A stretch of DNA of 64,000 nucleotides from Strigamia acuminata (lineage: Eukaryota > Arthropoda > Chilopoda > Geophilomorpha > Linotaeniidae): contig OX442316.1 of NCBI GenBank assembly GCA_949358305.1, positions 6,944,001-7,008,000 of the forward strand, read 5' to 3'. Each line of letters starts with the position of its first letter. Positions within the stretch are counted from its first letter, which is position 1. Below are positions 1 to 11,923 of the stretch, piece by piece. A program made the translations under genes and the position numbers. The notes beneath the pieces are model-generated. The model was not told the origin of the DNA. It made no database searches and saw only the letters and a list, made by a program, of their open reading frames with translations.

Positions 1-288
1 TTCCTCCCTTGCAACCGGAAATGAATAGGATTAAGGCATAGAATTAAATTGGTTAGATTTCATTTACGAGGACGCAGCTATTGAATTAATTTTCTTTCAC
101 TCACAAAACAAGTACAGCACAGATGTTTTCTGCTCGGCAAACCGCTCACACCTAGAGCCAAATAACAACCTACGGTTAATATAAACCGCAGCAGGTGGTT
201 ACATCTTCCAGCCATAAATTACTCGAGTAATAAACATCAGCTTTTCTTTCTGTTTGGATTAATCTTTCTTTTACCACACATTAATATA

Positions 289-560
289 CAGGGTGTTCTA
301 AAAGTATGGTTTCCTCCAAAGATTTCCTGAGCAATTGCATCTAGGCCAACTTTGATGAAGCGACCGTATAGGAAGTTGGGTGAGAGCAATCCAATCAATC
401 AAATTTGACCTTGAAGGTCATTTTCAAGGTCATTCACTTGCTAACTTTTAAACCGTTCAAGATACAGCAAAATTTCCAATTACAAAGTTGTAGAGCACCA
501 TCAAATTAGTACTATCCAACTTATCTTAGTCATCTTAAGTTAAATGTTTTCTTTTTAAAA
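289..560. repeat. Probable dispersed-element fragment in the first visible TH intron
   Basis: The stretch begins ACAGGGTGTTCTAAAAGTATGG, of which the ACAGGGTGTT start is common at the edges of interspersed repeats in arthropod genomes. No coding potential or matching inverted end was found. It contains a TGACCTT/AAGGTCA pair (406-420) and TCAAGGTCA (424-432). Assignment to a repeat family is inference. Confidence 0.4.
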
Positions 561-592
561 AGGAGACAAATCATGTTTTAATTTTTTTTTAG

Positions 593-3247
593 AATGGTTA
601 TCCTGCTAGAAGACGCTCTTTAGTCGATGATGCCAAGTTTGAGTCAGTGATCAACAAACAAACTAAAAATTCATTAGTGGAAGAGCAAAGGAGCATCTCT
701 AATGACGAATTGCTCGAAGAGGAGGTAAATTAAATATAAACATATATTTTTTTTTCTTATTTGAACCAAATAAATAGGCATTTGATATCATCCGATTTAT
801 TTTTTCCGCTGATATTAATTAAAGACAATTTTAAAACGTTATTTTTAGGTTTTTTTGTCTACGGTTTGTGAAGATGACAACAACATCCCTAAAAAGACCT
901 CGGTGATCCTTATGTTGCGAGAAGGAATATCGTCTTTCGGCCGAATTTTGAAAACAATAGAGGTAAAAATCAGAAAAAGAAAATGTAAAAATAAATGATA
1001 AAAATAAATAATAAAAACAAAAATTAGAATTTCAAGGGGATTATCCTGTACATCGAATCACGACCAGCTAAAACACTAGGAGTGCAGATTGAAGTGTTAA
1101 TCACTTTAGAAATCACCCGCAACCACTTGTTGAACCTTTTGAAAACACTTCGTCAAAGCTCGTCGCTTGTGGACGTATCTGTGCTAACCGAACAACGCCT
1201 AAGTATCAAAGGTAGAAACAAATCTATAATTTATCATTAAACCTATTGCCCTTAAATGCTCTAATAGAACGCGGGATCTCCATTCAACGCGGTATCCTTT
1301 ATAACGAGGGTCTAAATTGACCAAAACGAATAAAATAAATGTCTAAATTCAAGTATTGATATAAAAGTGCACATTTTACTTCGGATAATCAATTGTTTGT
1401 CATCAAATTCATTTCTTAAAACAAATAGTCATTTAATAACATAAAACATAAAAGCATCCACGCATTAAAGGGAAAGCCCACCCACATTTTCCAAGATTTC
1501 ATCTCATGAAACAACTTTTCTGTCTTTACAATGCGGTTTCATATGAAGTTATAACTTTTAATTCTCACGCCCGTTTAACTTCTTTTTCCCTTTTTTTCCT
1601 TTTTTCCAGCTCCTTGGCTTCCGAAACACATTTCGGATTTGGATCAATGTAATCACTTGATGACTAAATTTGAGCCGGATTTGGATCAAGAACACCCAGT
1701 AAGAACATAAAACTCAACTTAAAATCTCAAAAAAAAAATTGCAACTTGATCCCACAGTTTAAGTGCAGTTCATTAAACAAATTTGTGACCCTTGAACTCT
1801 AAAGACAAACTATCTTCTTTATTCCCAAACGCTGTAACAACTTTAATACTATTTAATCGCACCTCATTTCCTTGTCCAGGGATTTGCTGATAAAATCTAT
1901 CGTGCACGACGGAAGGAAATAGCTGATGTTGCGTTCGAATTCCGCCAGTAAGGAAATTAAAACGTGTCGGCCATTAATTAAAACATTATTACACATTTTG
2001 CTTCAAATAAAGTGGACAATCAATCCCGCGAATCGAATACAACGAAGACGAAACCAAAACTTGGGGAGTTGTTTACAACCAACTCGTCGACCTATTCCCA
2101 ACTCACGCATGTAAACAACACATTGATGTGTTCCGAATGCTGGAAAAGGAGTGCGGATATAAACCCGATAACATTCCTCAACTTGAAGACGTTTCAAACT
2201 TTTTGAGAAGTGAGAATCACGACTCGATTATCGCACAAATTATCACTTTGACATGTTTGCAGAGCGAACAGGGTTTTCATTGCGACCGGCAGCAGGGCTA
2301 CTTACTTCGAGGGACTTTTTAGCCAGCCTTGCACATCGAGTGTTTCAATGTACCCAGTACGTACGCCACAGCTCCTCACCGAACCATTCACCCGAACCGT
2401 ATGAAAAATAATAAATAAAAATAAATGCACTTACCTAGCGTGGTCCTAAATTTGATAATCCGACTTCAGAGATTGCATTCATGAACTTCTTGGCCATATT
2501 CCGATGTTGGCGGACCCGGAGTTTGCAGTATTTTCTCAAGAGCTTGGCCTGGCGTCGTTAGGCGCTACCGATGACGAAATAGAGAAGTTTGCAACTGTAA
2601 GTTTAAATTTTATAATATAAAATATGGTTAATATGGGTTATTTTTTTTTAGATATACTGGTTTACGGTTGAATTTGGGGTTTGTAAAGAAAAAGGAAATT
2701 ATAAAGCGTATGGAGCGGGTCTTTTATCATCGTATGGAGAACTCAAAGTAAATGAAAAGTGTAAAAAATGTAAATAAAAAATATGGATTTTGAAGATTTT
2801 ATATTATATTATGAATAAAAACCCTAATAATTGTTTTTCCACTCAATTTAATTTATTTTTCTTTCGTTTTCTCACAGCATTCGCTGTCAGGTACTCCGGA
2901 GTTACGCGCATTCGATCCCACCAAGGCTGCAGTACAACCATATCAAGATCAGGACTACCAGGATGTTTACTTCGTGGCTGAAAGCTTAGACGACGCCAGA
3001 GCGAAATTCAGGTGACATTTTCTATTTCTTACTTTAAGATTTTTCGAGAAAAATCTCAATTTATTTCTTTTGTGTCAGAAATTGGCTAACATTGAATTTA
3101 CGCCGACCTTTTGAAGTTTATTACAACGCTTTCACCCAAACTGTTGAAATATTGGATTCTATTAATCAGTTCGATGCAATTTTGGGTTCCCTGAAATCGG
3201 ACGTCACGCGTCTGTGTAACGCGGTTAACAGGCTGAAAATGCACTAA
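593..3247 (+). CDS. TH: Tyrosine hydroxylase (tyrosine 3-monooxygenase), 5' exon missing
   Basis: It hydroxylates tyrosine to DOPA with tetrahydrobiopterin and iron, the first step to catecholamines and, in arthropods, to cuticle tanning. Exons: 593-724, 849-962, 1028-1211, 1610-1698, 1880-1947, 2013-2209, 2263-2398, 2470-2596, 2652-2747, 2878-3011, 3079-3247. They encode 481 residues in one frame. The first exon present opens with [17 protein letters not shown], the regulatory segment carrying the RRRS PKA site known from insect TH. An ACT-like segment ([14 protein letters not shown]) follows, then the catalytic domain. The iron ligands are visible as HELLGH (His310 and His315, window numbering) and Glu330 in SQELG. 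The C-terminal coiled tetramer helix ends NRLKMH. The start codon and first few residues are not visible and probably lie upstream of the window. It is followed on the same strand by the insulin-like gene. PAH and TPH are excluded by the RRRSL segment. Confidence 0.97.
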
Positions 3248-4601
3248 GAAGAAACAACTAAAAACTATGTTAAATGTTGACCCATATTTCAATTTGTATG
3301 TATAAAGTCAGTATTTTGTGTCTATTTCGTAATAGTTGGATAAAAATTGCGTCTTTTTTGTGTAAAAATATTTAAAGAAATGTCTGCTATTTGTATTTAA
3401 TATTATTAATATTAATATTAATTTTTTTTAAGTTGAATAATTAAATTAATTATTGTAGGTAGTTTGAAAATAAAAATTTTCTGCGCATTGATTTTTTTTT
3501 TAAAGTCTGGTAATTTGATTATAAACATTAATGGTATGTTGAACTTGTTGTTATTGACATTGCCAAGTATGTTTTAGAGACTCACTTGAATATTTCCAAA
3601 TTTTATTCGCGGTCCAGTCGATATACGTGATTCATCTGTTTTGTATTTTGCATTGAATTTGCAAAGTTGTGGCCGATTAATAGTGCGCACAATCAACTCG
3701 TCAGACGTGTGTTGTCTTCATATCGACTCTTGGTTTCATCTGGAACTGAAAGGAAAACGGGAAACAAATTGAAGCAAATTTGTCGATTGCATTTTATAAT
3801 GATCCCAAAAGCTCATTAAAAGTATTTGTCGTTTTACAATAGAAATGTCAAGTTGTTTTTCTCAAATTGAAATTAACCAATGTCAAATTTCACTCAAATA
3901 TCTACTTTTTTCTTCTCTTCAGCTAATGATGAATGAATGAACTTTGAATTCGATAGATACTCGAAATTCCAAAATCTCAAACGCAACAATTTTTTTTTTT
4001 TTTTAAATTTTAAATTTTAAAAATGACAACAAAAATCTCATATACCGATACCTGGAATAAAAATATAGAAAAATCAATTTATATAAAAAAGAAAAAAAAA
4101 ATATTTCGACCTTTTTTTCGGAAACTTGATACAAACTTTCCGTTCAAGTGAGAAGAAAAGAAAAAAACACTCAAGAAAAATAACACAAGAAATCACAAAC
4201 AAGATCAAATAAAATAACATCAATAAATAAATGAGAAGTGAAATTTTTTATAAATGAATTTTCACTTACAGGATATCCTTGCACCGAACCTATGGATGTT
4301 TAGACGAAAATTCACTTATCAAAAACACTTCAATAACCAGTTATTTATAAAAAACTAAAAAAAAAAACTAAAAAAAAAAATAGAAAAACGTGGGTGAGAT
4401 GCGACCCTATCTGCGGCTGCGCACTCATCTCTTTTTAAGGGTCGAGGTATACAAGTTGGTGCGTGCGCACAGGAAAAACATCAAAACAACACAAGTTCAG
4501 TTTAGGCTATTCCTAACGAACTATTGTCTGTTGTTGGCCACTTGACTGTCCAAGTTTCCATAAAGACAGCTGTGGAGGTCCCCTGGACCACATTCAACAT
4601 C
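3248..4601. other. TH 3' end and TH-insulin intergenic region
   Basis: Just after the TH stop there are AATAAA-like signals (near 3472). The rest is AT-rich with long A or T homopolymers and no supported ORF. Promoter elements of the insulin-like gene must lie here, but none is distinctive; CAGTTTAGG at about 4498-4506 is only a weak initiator-like sequence. Confidence 0.5.
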
Positions 4602-6544
4602 ATGTGGCTTTCTATTACGTGTGTACTTCTCGTCTTTGCACAACTAACTTCTGCCACAACTTCTTCAGAGCAGGAAAAACATCGATGCGGCAGACAATTG
4701 CGCGAAAGTATGGCAATGGTTTGCAAAGGAACGGGTTACTACGGCAGAGATAAGAAAGGTATTCACAATTTTTATCATTCAATGTATGTATATATATTTC
4801 TTTCTATTTATTTGTGTTATGTTTTGGGGTTTCGTAAGTTCTTCTTCTTGATGAACTACATCGACCTAGTTAACAGCAATATTTCTTGGAGTTGATAAGA
4901 GAAAGGAAATACGGTATTCAATGCGATATTTTTAGAAGACATTGCTTTTTTAATGACCTTTAACTCCCATTACTCCCTTGTCCCTTCATTTTTATATTTT
5001 GTAATTGAAAACTGTCTCCAGTTTCCCGCAAACTGGAATTGGCCAATTCAAACAACATCTCAATCACTATCTTTGAAATTCAATTAAGAAATTGTATACT
5101 TTCATGTCAAATATTTAAGCGTTGGACGTTTTTTTTTTTATTATAATTTCATTTTATTTTGTTTTTTTTTGGTCGAATTTTTCAATTGTTTCAAAGCGAA
5201 ACAAAATTCAATTATAATAAAGATTTATACAGAATCTCCAATTCTGCTTCAAGTATCGTCTTTCACTGCAAAGATTCGAGTCAATCCAAGTATTTTCCCT
5301 TACAAAGTCATCGTGCAAAACATCTCACCCTATTTAAACAAGTTGTCATTAGCAGAGTTGGTAAAACACTCCCCTTTTGCTCACATCTGATGCTGAGCAC
5401 GAATGTCACGTAGCGATAACAAAAGATGTATTGTCATCACAATTGCGCCTGCTTTTCATTTCTCAACTTGACTGATTACTTTTATCCCATCCAATCTGAA
5501 TAAGTCACAAACACCACTTACGTTTGCATGTCTCAATTGATCGGAGCCATCTTTTATCTGTAATAAAAAAAAAATTTAAAAAAATTAAAAAAATCTAATT
5601 GCCACACAAAAAGATCTAAAAATCGTTTGTAAACTAACTGGTCAATCGCTCTGGATTCCAACATTTTGATTGAGTCATGAAATGATACAAGTTGAATGGT
5701 GAGTTCTATTTTTAGGTCAGCTATGCAAGTAAATAAAATAATTGACTTTTGTTTTTCATTTGAATCACGTTTGTTTTGCTGAATGAAAAATGTGGTAATC
5801 ATTTGCTCAAATATTTGATCTCTTAGCTGTGCTTTGTAGTTCAAAGTACCGTAAACTAAATATTTACTACCACGAATTCAAATTGATTTATACGATTAAT
5901 TTGACAAGGTATAAACAAGGTAAACTAAAACCTTTAATACGACGCCATCTTTCTTCATACAACAGCGCCAGTAAACAACTGCGGTAGTTAGTTGAACGAG
6001 CGAGACAAGATGCAGTGGGACTAATTTACAATAAATTTATTTATTATAGGATCTACCTACGGCAGACGTACTGGAATCCACAATTACGTACGGAAATTAT
6101 ACAAAAGACAACGTTCACAAATTGTCGACGAATGTTGCAAAAGGTCTTGTTCTTTGGACACCTTGAAAATGTATTGCAACGACGACATATTGCCAGACAC
6201 TTCTGCACAGATGTCTGTATCCGCCGAAGCATTCCTAAAAACCATCAAAGAAAGTGAAGTTCTTCAACCACAAACGACAACTCCACCAGTTCCTGAGACG
6301 GTAAACGAAGAACAGGTATGAATTGCAATCATTTGGTGTAAAGACCATAATTAATGGTAATTACTTGTAGCTACCAAATGCAAACCAGATTGCAGTGGAA
6401 GAGGTTTTGGGCGAAACCGATGCAACTGAAGACGATTACCATCAAAGTTTTGGCTCGTACAGTTTTCCGGATCAACAAAAATATAAATTCGTTTGGGCAG
6501 TGTTGTACGATGATAATCAAAACAATAACAATTTTCAAGTTTAA
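4602..6544 (+). CDS. Insulin/IGF-like peptide precursor with long C-terminal extension
   Basis: Secreted hormone precursor of 198 residues. Exons: 4602-4758, 6050-6315, 6371-6544. The start is the first ATG before a signal peptide (MWLSITCVLLVFAQLTSA). The B-chain is HRCGRQLRESMAMVCKGTGYY, with Cys29 and Cys41 eleven residues apart. The A-chain is IVDECCKRSCSLDTLKMYC, with Cys81, 82, 86 and 95 in the CC-x3-C-x8-C pattern. Both are canonical. A basic C-peptide has a KLYKR site just before the A-chain. The first intron interrupts the C-peptide in phase 1, the classic insulin-gene intron. After the A-chain come about 100 more residues, Thr/Pro- then acid-rich, unlike insulin and more like an IGF E-domain or the arthropod IGF type. 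It would signal through the insulin receptor tyrosine kinase. Membership of the superfamily is certain; IGF-type is inferred. Confidence 0.95.
4759..6049 (+). other. Large first intron of the insulin-like gene
   Basis: This 1.29-kb intron separates the B-chain from the A-chain exon. It holds several ORFs of 60-100 codons on both strands, all low-complexity or Phe/Lys-rich, with no recognisable domain. I see no gene inside it. Confidence 0.7.
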
Positions 6545-7061
6545 ATCACTCAATTTAATGTATCGGCGGATGTATGGCAATTTTAAAATTGTATTTATAA
6601 ATCGAAAACTCAAGTAACTGTCGGGAAATTTAATTATTATTGAGAAGTGCAATATGTTATGACGGTATTTTATTTGCGTAATCAAATTGAGGTAATTAGT
6701 TAGGTCTATACAGTTATACCGATTGTGTATTCGTGTACATTTTCGTATTTTATTCTTTTAATTTATTTAAGGAAATATTGTGTTAAAATGTATAAAATAA
6801 AAAAGTGCTAAAATAAATTATTCTTTTTATTTATTATTTTTATCCTCTTTTATTTTTTTTCATTTTGCACAATATCAATATTCAATACTAACCATAGAAC
6901 TTCAAGGATTATTTTTCTTGTTCACAGATGGCGCTATATCCAATAACTTCAAGCGCGGATATTTTAAAGGCAGATTGGGAGTTAACTCGTGCGATTTATG
7001 AACAGTTTTCGACACTATTTAAGTCAATATTTTAATGATATGAAATTTTTACTCGTTACAA

Positions 7062-7322
7062 ATGATAATCACATCTAAAATGACATTTACAACTCTTAAT
7101 GAAGACCCTGAGGATTTCATCCCACAAAAATTGAACATCTATGAAATTCGAAATAAATTTGAGCAAAATAAAAAATTTACGTTCAAAGAAAAGTTGTACA
7201 ATGAAATAATAAACGAAGATAAAAAAAAAAAAGAAGGAAAAAATTCAATACAGAATTTGTATAAACATGAAAATTACAAACGTGACCATTTCATAAAGAT
7301 AATTCAGAATCACGTATATTGA
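7062..7322 (+). CDS. Hypothetical small single-exon protein (86 aa)
   Basis: Unrecognised. The ORF encodes a Lys/Asn/Glu-rich, very hydrophilic protein that could start at Met1 or Met7 (MTFTTLNEDPEDF). There is no signal peptide, membrane segment or cysteine. It has a run of five lysines on an A-rich tract. It is preceded by a 35-codon ORF at 6929-7036 that starts MALYPITSSADIL. The two might belong to one short transcript, with the first as an upstream ORF, or both might be chance ORFs in AT-rich DNA. Protein-like composition in the first half (TLNEDPEDFIPQKLNIYEI) is the only support. Confidence 0.3.
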   Translation: MIITSKMTFTTLNEDPEDFIPQKLNIYEIRNKFEQNKKFTFKEKLYNEIINEDKKKKEGKNSIQNLYKHENYKRDHFIKIIQNHVY

Positions 7323-9843
7323 ATGATTTAATAGCTTGAATTACTAGTAACAGAAAAATACAGATTGTCAGGTTTAATATTTTTATACGTATACTTACGG
7401 TTTAAGTAAAGGCCTTTTACATTTTTGTTTAACCTAAGAATGTTTGTTTAATATGAAATAACACATAAAATTTTTTTTTTATAAACGTTTAATTTGCAAA
7501 TTTCTGTGTCAAACTTGAGAAATTGAAGCTGAGAAATTTGAGATTTGAGACACATAAAATGGAAAACTGTACAATTTTTTTTTTAAATAAAAAAAAAATA
7601 AAACAAAAAAATAAAATAAAAATAAAACATTAATCGTAAAAAGTTGACGAGATTTTTATTACCAAACACTAGGTTTAGTTTAATAAAAACCACATCAGCT
7701 TTTACTGTTACATTAAAAAACATTTGTCAAAATAATTTCTTATATATTTATTGTAAAATTACACCATATTTCTTTAAATGGCCAATAAACTTTCAACTCT
7801 TCCACAACAGTTGGCTCTGTAGTTTTGAGTACATGTTGGAATTTCCGTTCAAACAGCAGTTCATATTTATCATTCATTTCAATGGGCACCTTATTCAAGG
7901 TTTGTGATCAGGCTTTCTACATATTAATGACATCCAACATCTCATGAACTATTACAACTTTATTCACATTTACAAAATTAAAATTAATCTCATAAAATGT
8001 GAATAAAGCTAAGTCCAAACTTGGTAAATTGAATTATCCTATTCCTGTTGGCTGGAACCTTCCTTTTTATTACTGACAAACAGTTCACTGTCCAGTCCTG
8101 GATTCCTTCAGACTTCAGGCTGGTTCTTTGTTTGTCAAGTGCGATTAAGCATATTGAATTTCCAGCTAACAGAATAGTTTGCCTTTGCAGGTAATTAGAG
8201 TGTAGGCCTACAGCAATTTGGAATGCGGCAAGGTTGATGCATTGTTTTGTTCACAAGCAAAATCTTTTTTTTTTTTTTTAGGTTAAGTGTAATTGTCAAA
8301 AGTTTGTTACCACGAATAATGACTTAGTTTTGTTCGCACCAACACAGAATTACTTGAGATCCCGCAACAACTGACCGCAATCTCAACAGATTGATTTTTA
8401 GGCCTAGTTTATAAAAATCTCATTTAACTTTGTTGGTGTATATACCTGATGGTGTACTATGTCTGAAAACCGATCCAAGTGACAAAAGATTTGAAGAGAA
8501 ATTAATTATTGGCCATGAATCAAAACAATGCAATGGCCCGAACACTCGCAAAATCCCTCGTTTAATGTTTTCCATTTTTTTTTTGCCTCGCTGACGATAT
8601 GACAGCAATAGCAAGCATTAAAACTCGAGTTGAAAAATTGTAATTTTGTATCTAAAAATAATTTTAACGAGAACAATTCTTGTATTATTTTAAACCGAGA
8701 CTGTCGTGCCTAATATTCCGAGCATCTCAATGCAATAAAAGTCTGATTTAAATAATCGCAAGAGCTGCTATGTTGGCCCAATTCGGGTAATTAATGTTAG
8801 AAATATTCAAAGCACGCTTTAACCTACCGATGTCTGAACTGACTTCGATCTACCATAATTTATTTATTTATTTTAGTTTTTAATTTTCATCGATATAAGC
8901 CATAGATACAGGTAGATTAAAGCTTTGAACATCTCTACTAATCACGTACATTCAGCGGCAAAATGGTAAATCTGTACAAACGGCGTAGACCACGACAATC
9001 ATAAATGTCATGCTCTGCAAACCCGTTTGCAAAATAGGCCTTGAACAATTCGAGTATAAGAATAATGGTACTTAGAAAGTTTCAACACACTGCATTCAGT
9101 GTGAATTCGAATAATCTTAATTTATTTTTAAATTTTTTTTCACAGATCTATTTCTATTTCTATTTTCTCTAACATTTACAGGCTACCAAACTCGTTCAAA
9201 CTTTTCAGTTACACAAATTTAAGCAATTCCTGACTGTGTAGCCTGTATACTTTTCAATTTTAAAATAACACTGACGCGTATTAACTTGAAATATGGAGGT
9301 AGAGCAGAATTATGAAGCTTATATTAAAAGTAATGAGAAACTACAACGAGACAATTGAATGTCGAATACGAACCGAAGGAAAAATGATTGCATTGTATTT
9401 TAAAAACATTGATTTAAAAACAAAATTATAAAAAATCTGATATACGTGTTGGTTCCTAAGCTAATTTGCCAATAAACTATTTGTCCTTTTCAAATCAATT
9501 TATATTTACATACTGAATTAAACATCACTTTTTAGAACCGTATTTACACTGTACACAAATTGAGTATTTTTTTTTTGACAACATCCATCACTTTTAGCTT
9601 GAATTGGTCATTTCATGTATTTTGCATGGCACCAAACTTTTGAAGAATCACTTTTAACTATATAAATTTTGATTTAATTTTTCTTTTCATTTTTTTTTTA
9701 AAAAGGTTTCAAACATCCTTTGCACTAGTATAAATTTTACCATTTTATTTCCTTTGCGCTCAGAGGGATCATGTAAAACTCTGCGTTCCACATGTAACTT
9801 GTCATTCCACGCTCAAAAGTAGTATTTACACACAAACCTAACA
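7323..9843. other. Gene-poor AT-rich stretch and PKNOX 3' UTR
   Basis: No supported coding exon on either strand. Short ORFs (7644-7907 +, 8420-8614 -) have no domain or splice context. The last several hundred bases before 9844 are expected to be 3' UTR of the minus-strand PKNOX gene. Confidence 0.5.
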
Positions 9844-11923
9844 TTAGTCATCACCTAAACTCGATGAATCACTGTTTTCCAAACTCAAGTCACTGGCCGA
9901 CTGAGGGTCATGGCTGACCGACGCCTCGTTTTCATCATTTGCTTCGCCGTTTTGTGGACTCAGCATCCCCAAATTACTAAGACCTGAATCTGTAGTCGAT
10001 GTTATAACTGCATTTTCTGAATAAAATATTAATCGTCGCAGATTAGTAACAACTAAGCAATATCGCGTGGCTTTTCAAACTGCCTCTAAGCCCATATAGA
10101 GATTACATTTTGAAATAGAGAATTAATTACCCGTATTTGCTGTTGTACTAATGGTCTCGTTTTGGGTTTCTGATGTTGCGGAAGCGACTTGTGGCTGTAA
10201 ATTGGCAATGTTGTCAGGCCAAAACCTTTGCAGTGGCCTTGATGACTGTGTTTTTGCTTTTTTAGCTTTATGACTGGCATCTGGATTACTGGCATCAAGC
10301 ATTGGTTGAAGAATACGCCTTCGTGCATTAATGAACCTAAAATAAATTTTACATACAAAAAAAAAATTAATTTAAAATTTTTTTTTTCAATTTTTACATT
10401 TACGAACCAATTATTAACTTGTAACAAAGTGAGATTCGTTTGAGCAGCAATTTGCCGTTTTTCATCTTCAGTAGGATATGGATGCTGTAGTTTAACACAA
10501 TTAATGATTAACCTCCTATTTAAATTTAAAAATATATATATATTATACCACAATATGTTGAAAGAGCCATGATCTCATGATACTAGTTGCATGTTTAGGC
10601 AAAATTCCCCGCTTCTGTTTCTTTTTTCCCATCACATCATCATCTTCGTCTTGGGATGATGGTGTGGTTGGAGCTGCAGACAAATGATCTACAACGCAAC
10701 AGTAATTATTAATTATCACCTAAAATACAATCTCTTTAAGCCTAATTACCTGCTGGTATACTGAGTGAGCTGTCTGTCGACGGAGGGGCAGTAGTAGCAG
10801 CCCCAATTTGAGATAATGGTGTGCTACCGTGTATAATATGCTGAGCAGTAACAGAAGATTGGACGGGTGTAGAAGCCTGAATCTGCAAAAAGAATGTTAA
10901 ATCCGAATATATTTCCCCTAATTACAACACCTCTACCTGTATAGGTTGTGCCACGATTCCTTGAGGAGTCTGTACCATTTGATAAACTGTGCCACCCGAG
11001 ACGATTTGTCCCGGCTGCAATGTTGTCATAGACACTGCACTTTGAACGCCACTTTGCTGTATGACAACACTGTTAACTGAGCTGCCGCTAGTCACTACCT
11101 ATGCAAATATTGGAGCCAAATAGGTAAACGGCACAGGAATAGGTTTGGAATTAAAGAAACAAATAAATATTTCACACCTGTTGCACTGAAGGAGTATGCA
11201 CAGGCTGCGACTGGTTTGATTGCCTTGAGTCAGAATCACTTCCCGGTGATGCTGATGAGTACCCAGGGTAATCTGACCTCAAAAGATTCTCACTTTGCAT
11301 CTTGCCTTTGAGGCAAGTAATGTATCGATGGCAAAAATCCTTGCACAGTTCTTGTACTTTCTCCAATTCCAGTAAGTGAATCCTCAATACCTGAATTGCC
11401 TTAACCATCTGCGAAAATACAATTTGTTGTGAAATTCAAATTCGAGGAGGTTCGTGTTCAGGCCTTACCAAGTTGTCAACTTCGGGGTCATCACTAAAGA
11501 ATGGTTTCCTATCCTGTTCCCGGTGCTGGACAAACGCTTGAATATCAACGTTGAATGATTCAGAAGAAGGACATTCAGCGCTTTGTGTCGCAAGTTCACA
11601 TTTTTCAAAAAGCAATGCCAACAAGGGAAACAGGGGATGCCTAGTCGAGGAAATTGTTGGTATTAAAAGTGTAGGGATTGTTGGAAGAGTTGTAAGTACC
11701 TGTACACAGCCCTTTTGTCGGCTTCGAATTGGGCTTGTGTCTGAGCATCTGTGTATTGGATGGCACCATTAGCTGTGGTGATGACCTGAGTAGCAGCCAT
11801 ATTAATGGTAGAGACGTCTTGTGAATGTGTGGTCGCAATAACTGTAGGTGAATTGTTGAAAGTGTTGGTGGCAAGATTGGATTGCTGGACTATAGGCAAG
11901 GAACCAGCAGGAGCCTGTTGCAT
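9844..11923 (-). CDS. PKNOX: PKNOX/PREP-type TALE homeodomain transcription factor
   Basis: DNA-binding cofactor that pairs with PBX/Extradenticle in the nucleus. Nine coding exons, transcription order: 11923-11700, 11640-11469, 11408-11178, 11098-10937, 10882-10750, 10688-10549, 10484-10408, 10336-10131, 10016-9844; 505 residues. The MEIS/PREP N-terminal domain reads [20 protein letters not shown] and [18 protein letters not shown]. It is followed by a Gln/Thr/Ser-rich linker and a TALE homeodomain ([19 protein letters not shown], then [15 protein letters not shown] and [17 protein letters not shown]). Downstream [12 protein letters not shown] is a PKNOX signature absent from Meis/Homothorax. 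The C-terminus is acidic and Ser-rich. The intron splitting the Trp codon of helix 3 uses a weak donor (GTTCGT), forced by frame. A 5' UTR exon must lie upstream because an acceptor precedes the ATG. Confidence 0.95.

Noticed and set aside
7644..7907. 87-codon + ORF
   Set aside because: AT-rich, Phe/Asn/Ile-biased, no start context or homology that I recognise.
10086..10553. 155-codon minus ORF containing homeodomain sequence
   Set aside because: It reads through PKNOX introns; the true exons 10688-10549, 10484-10408 and 10336-10131 explain the homeodomain.
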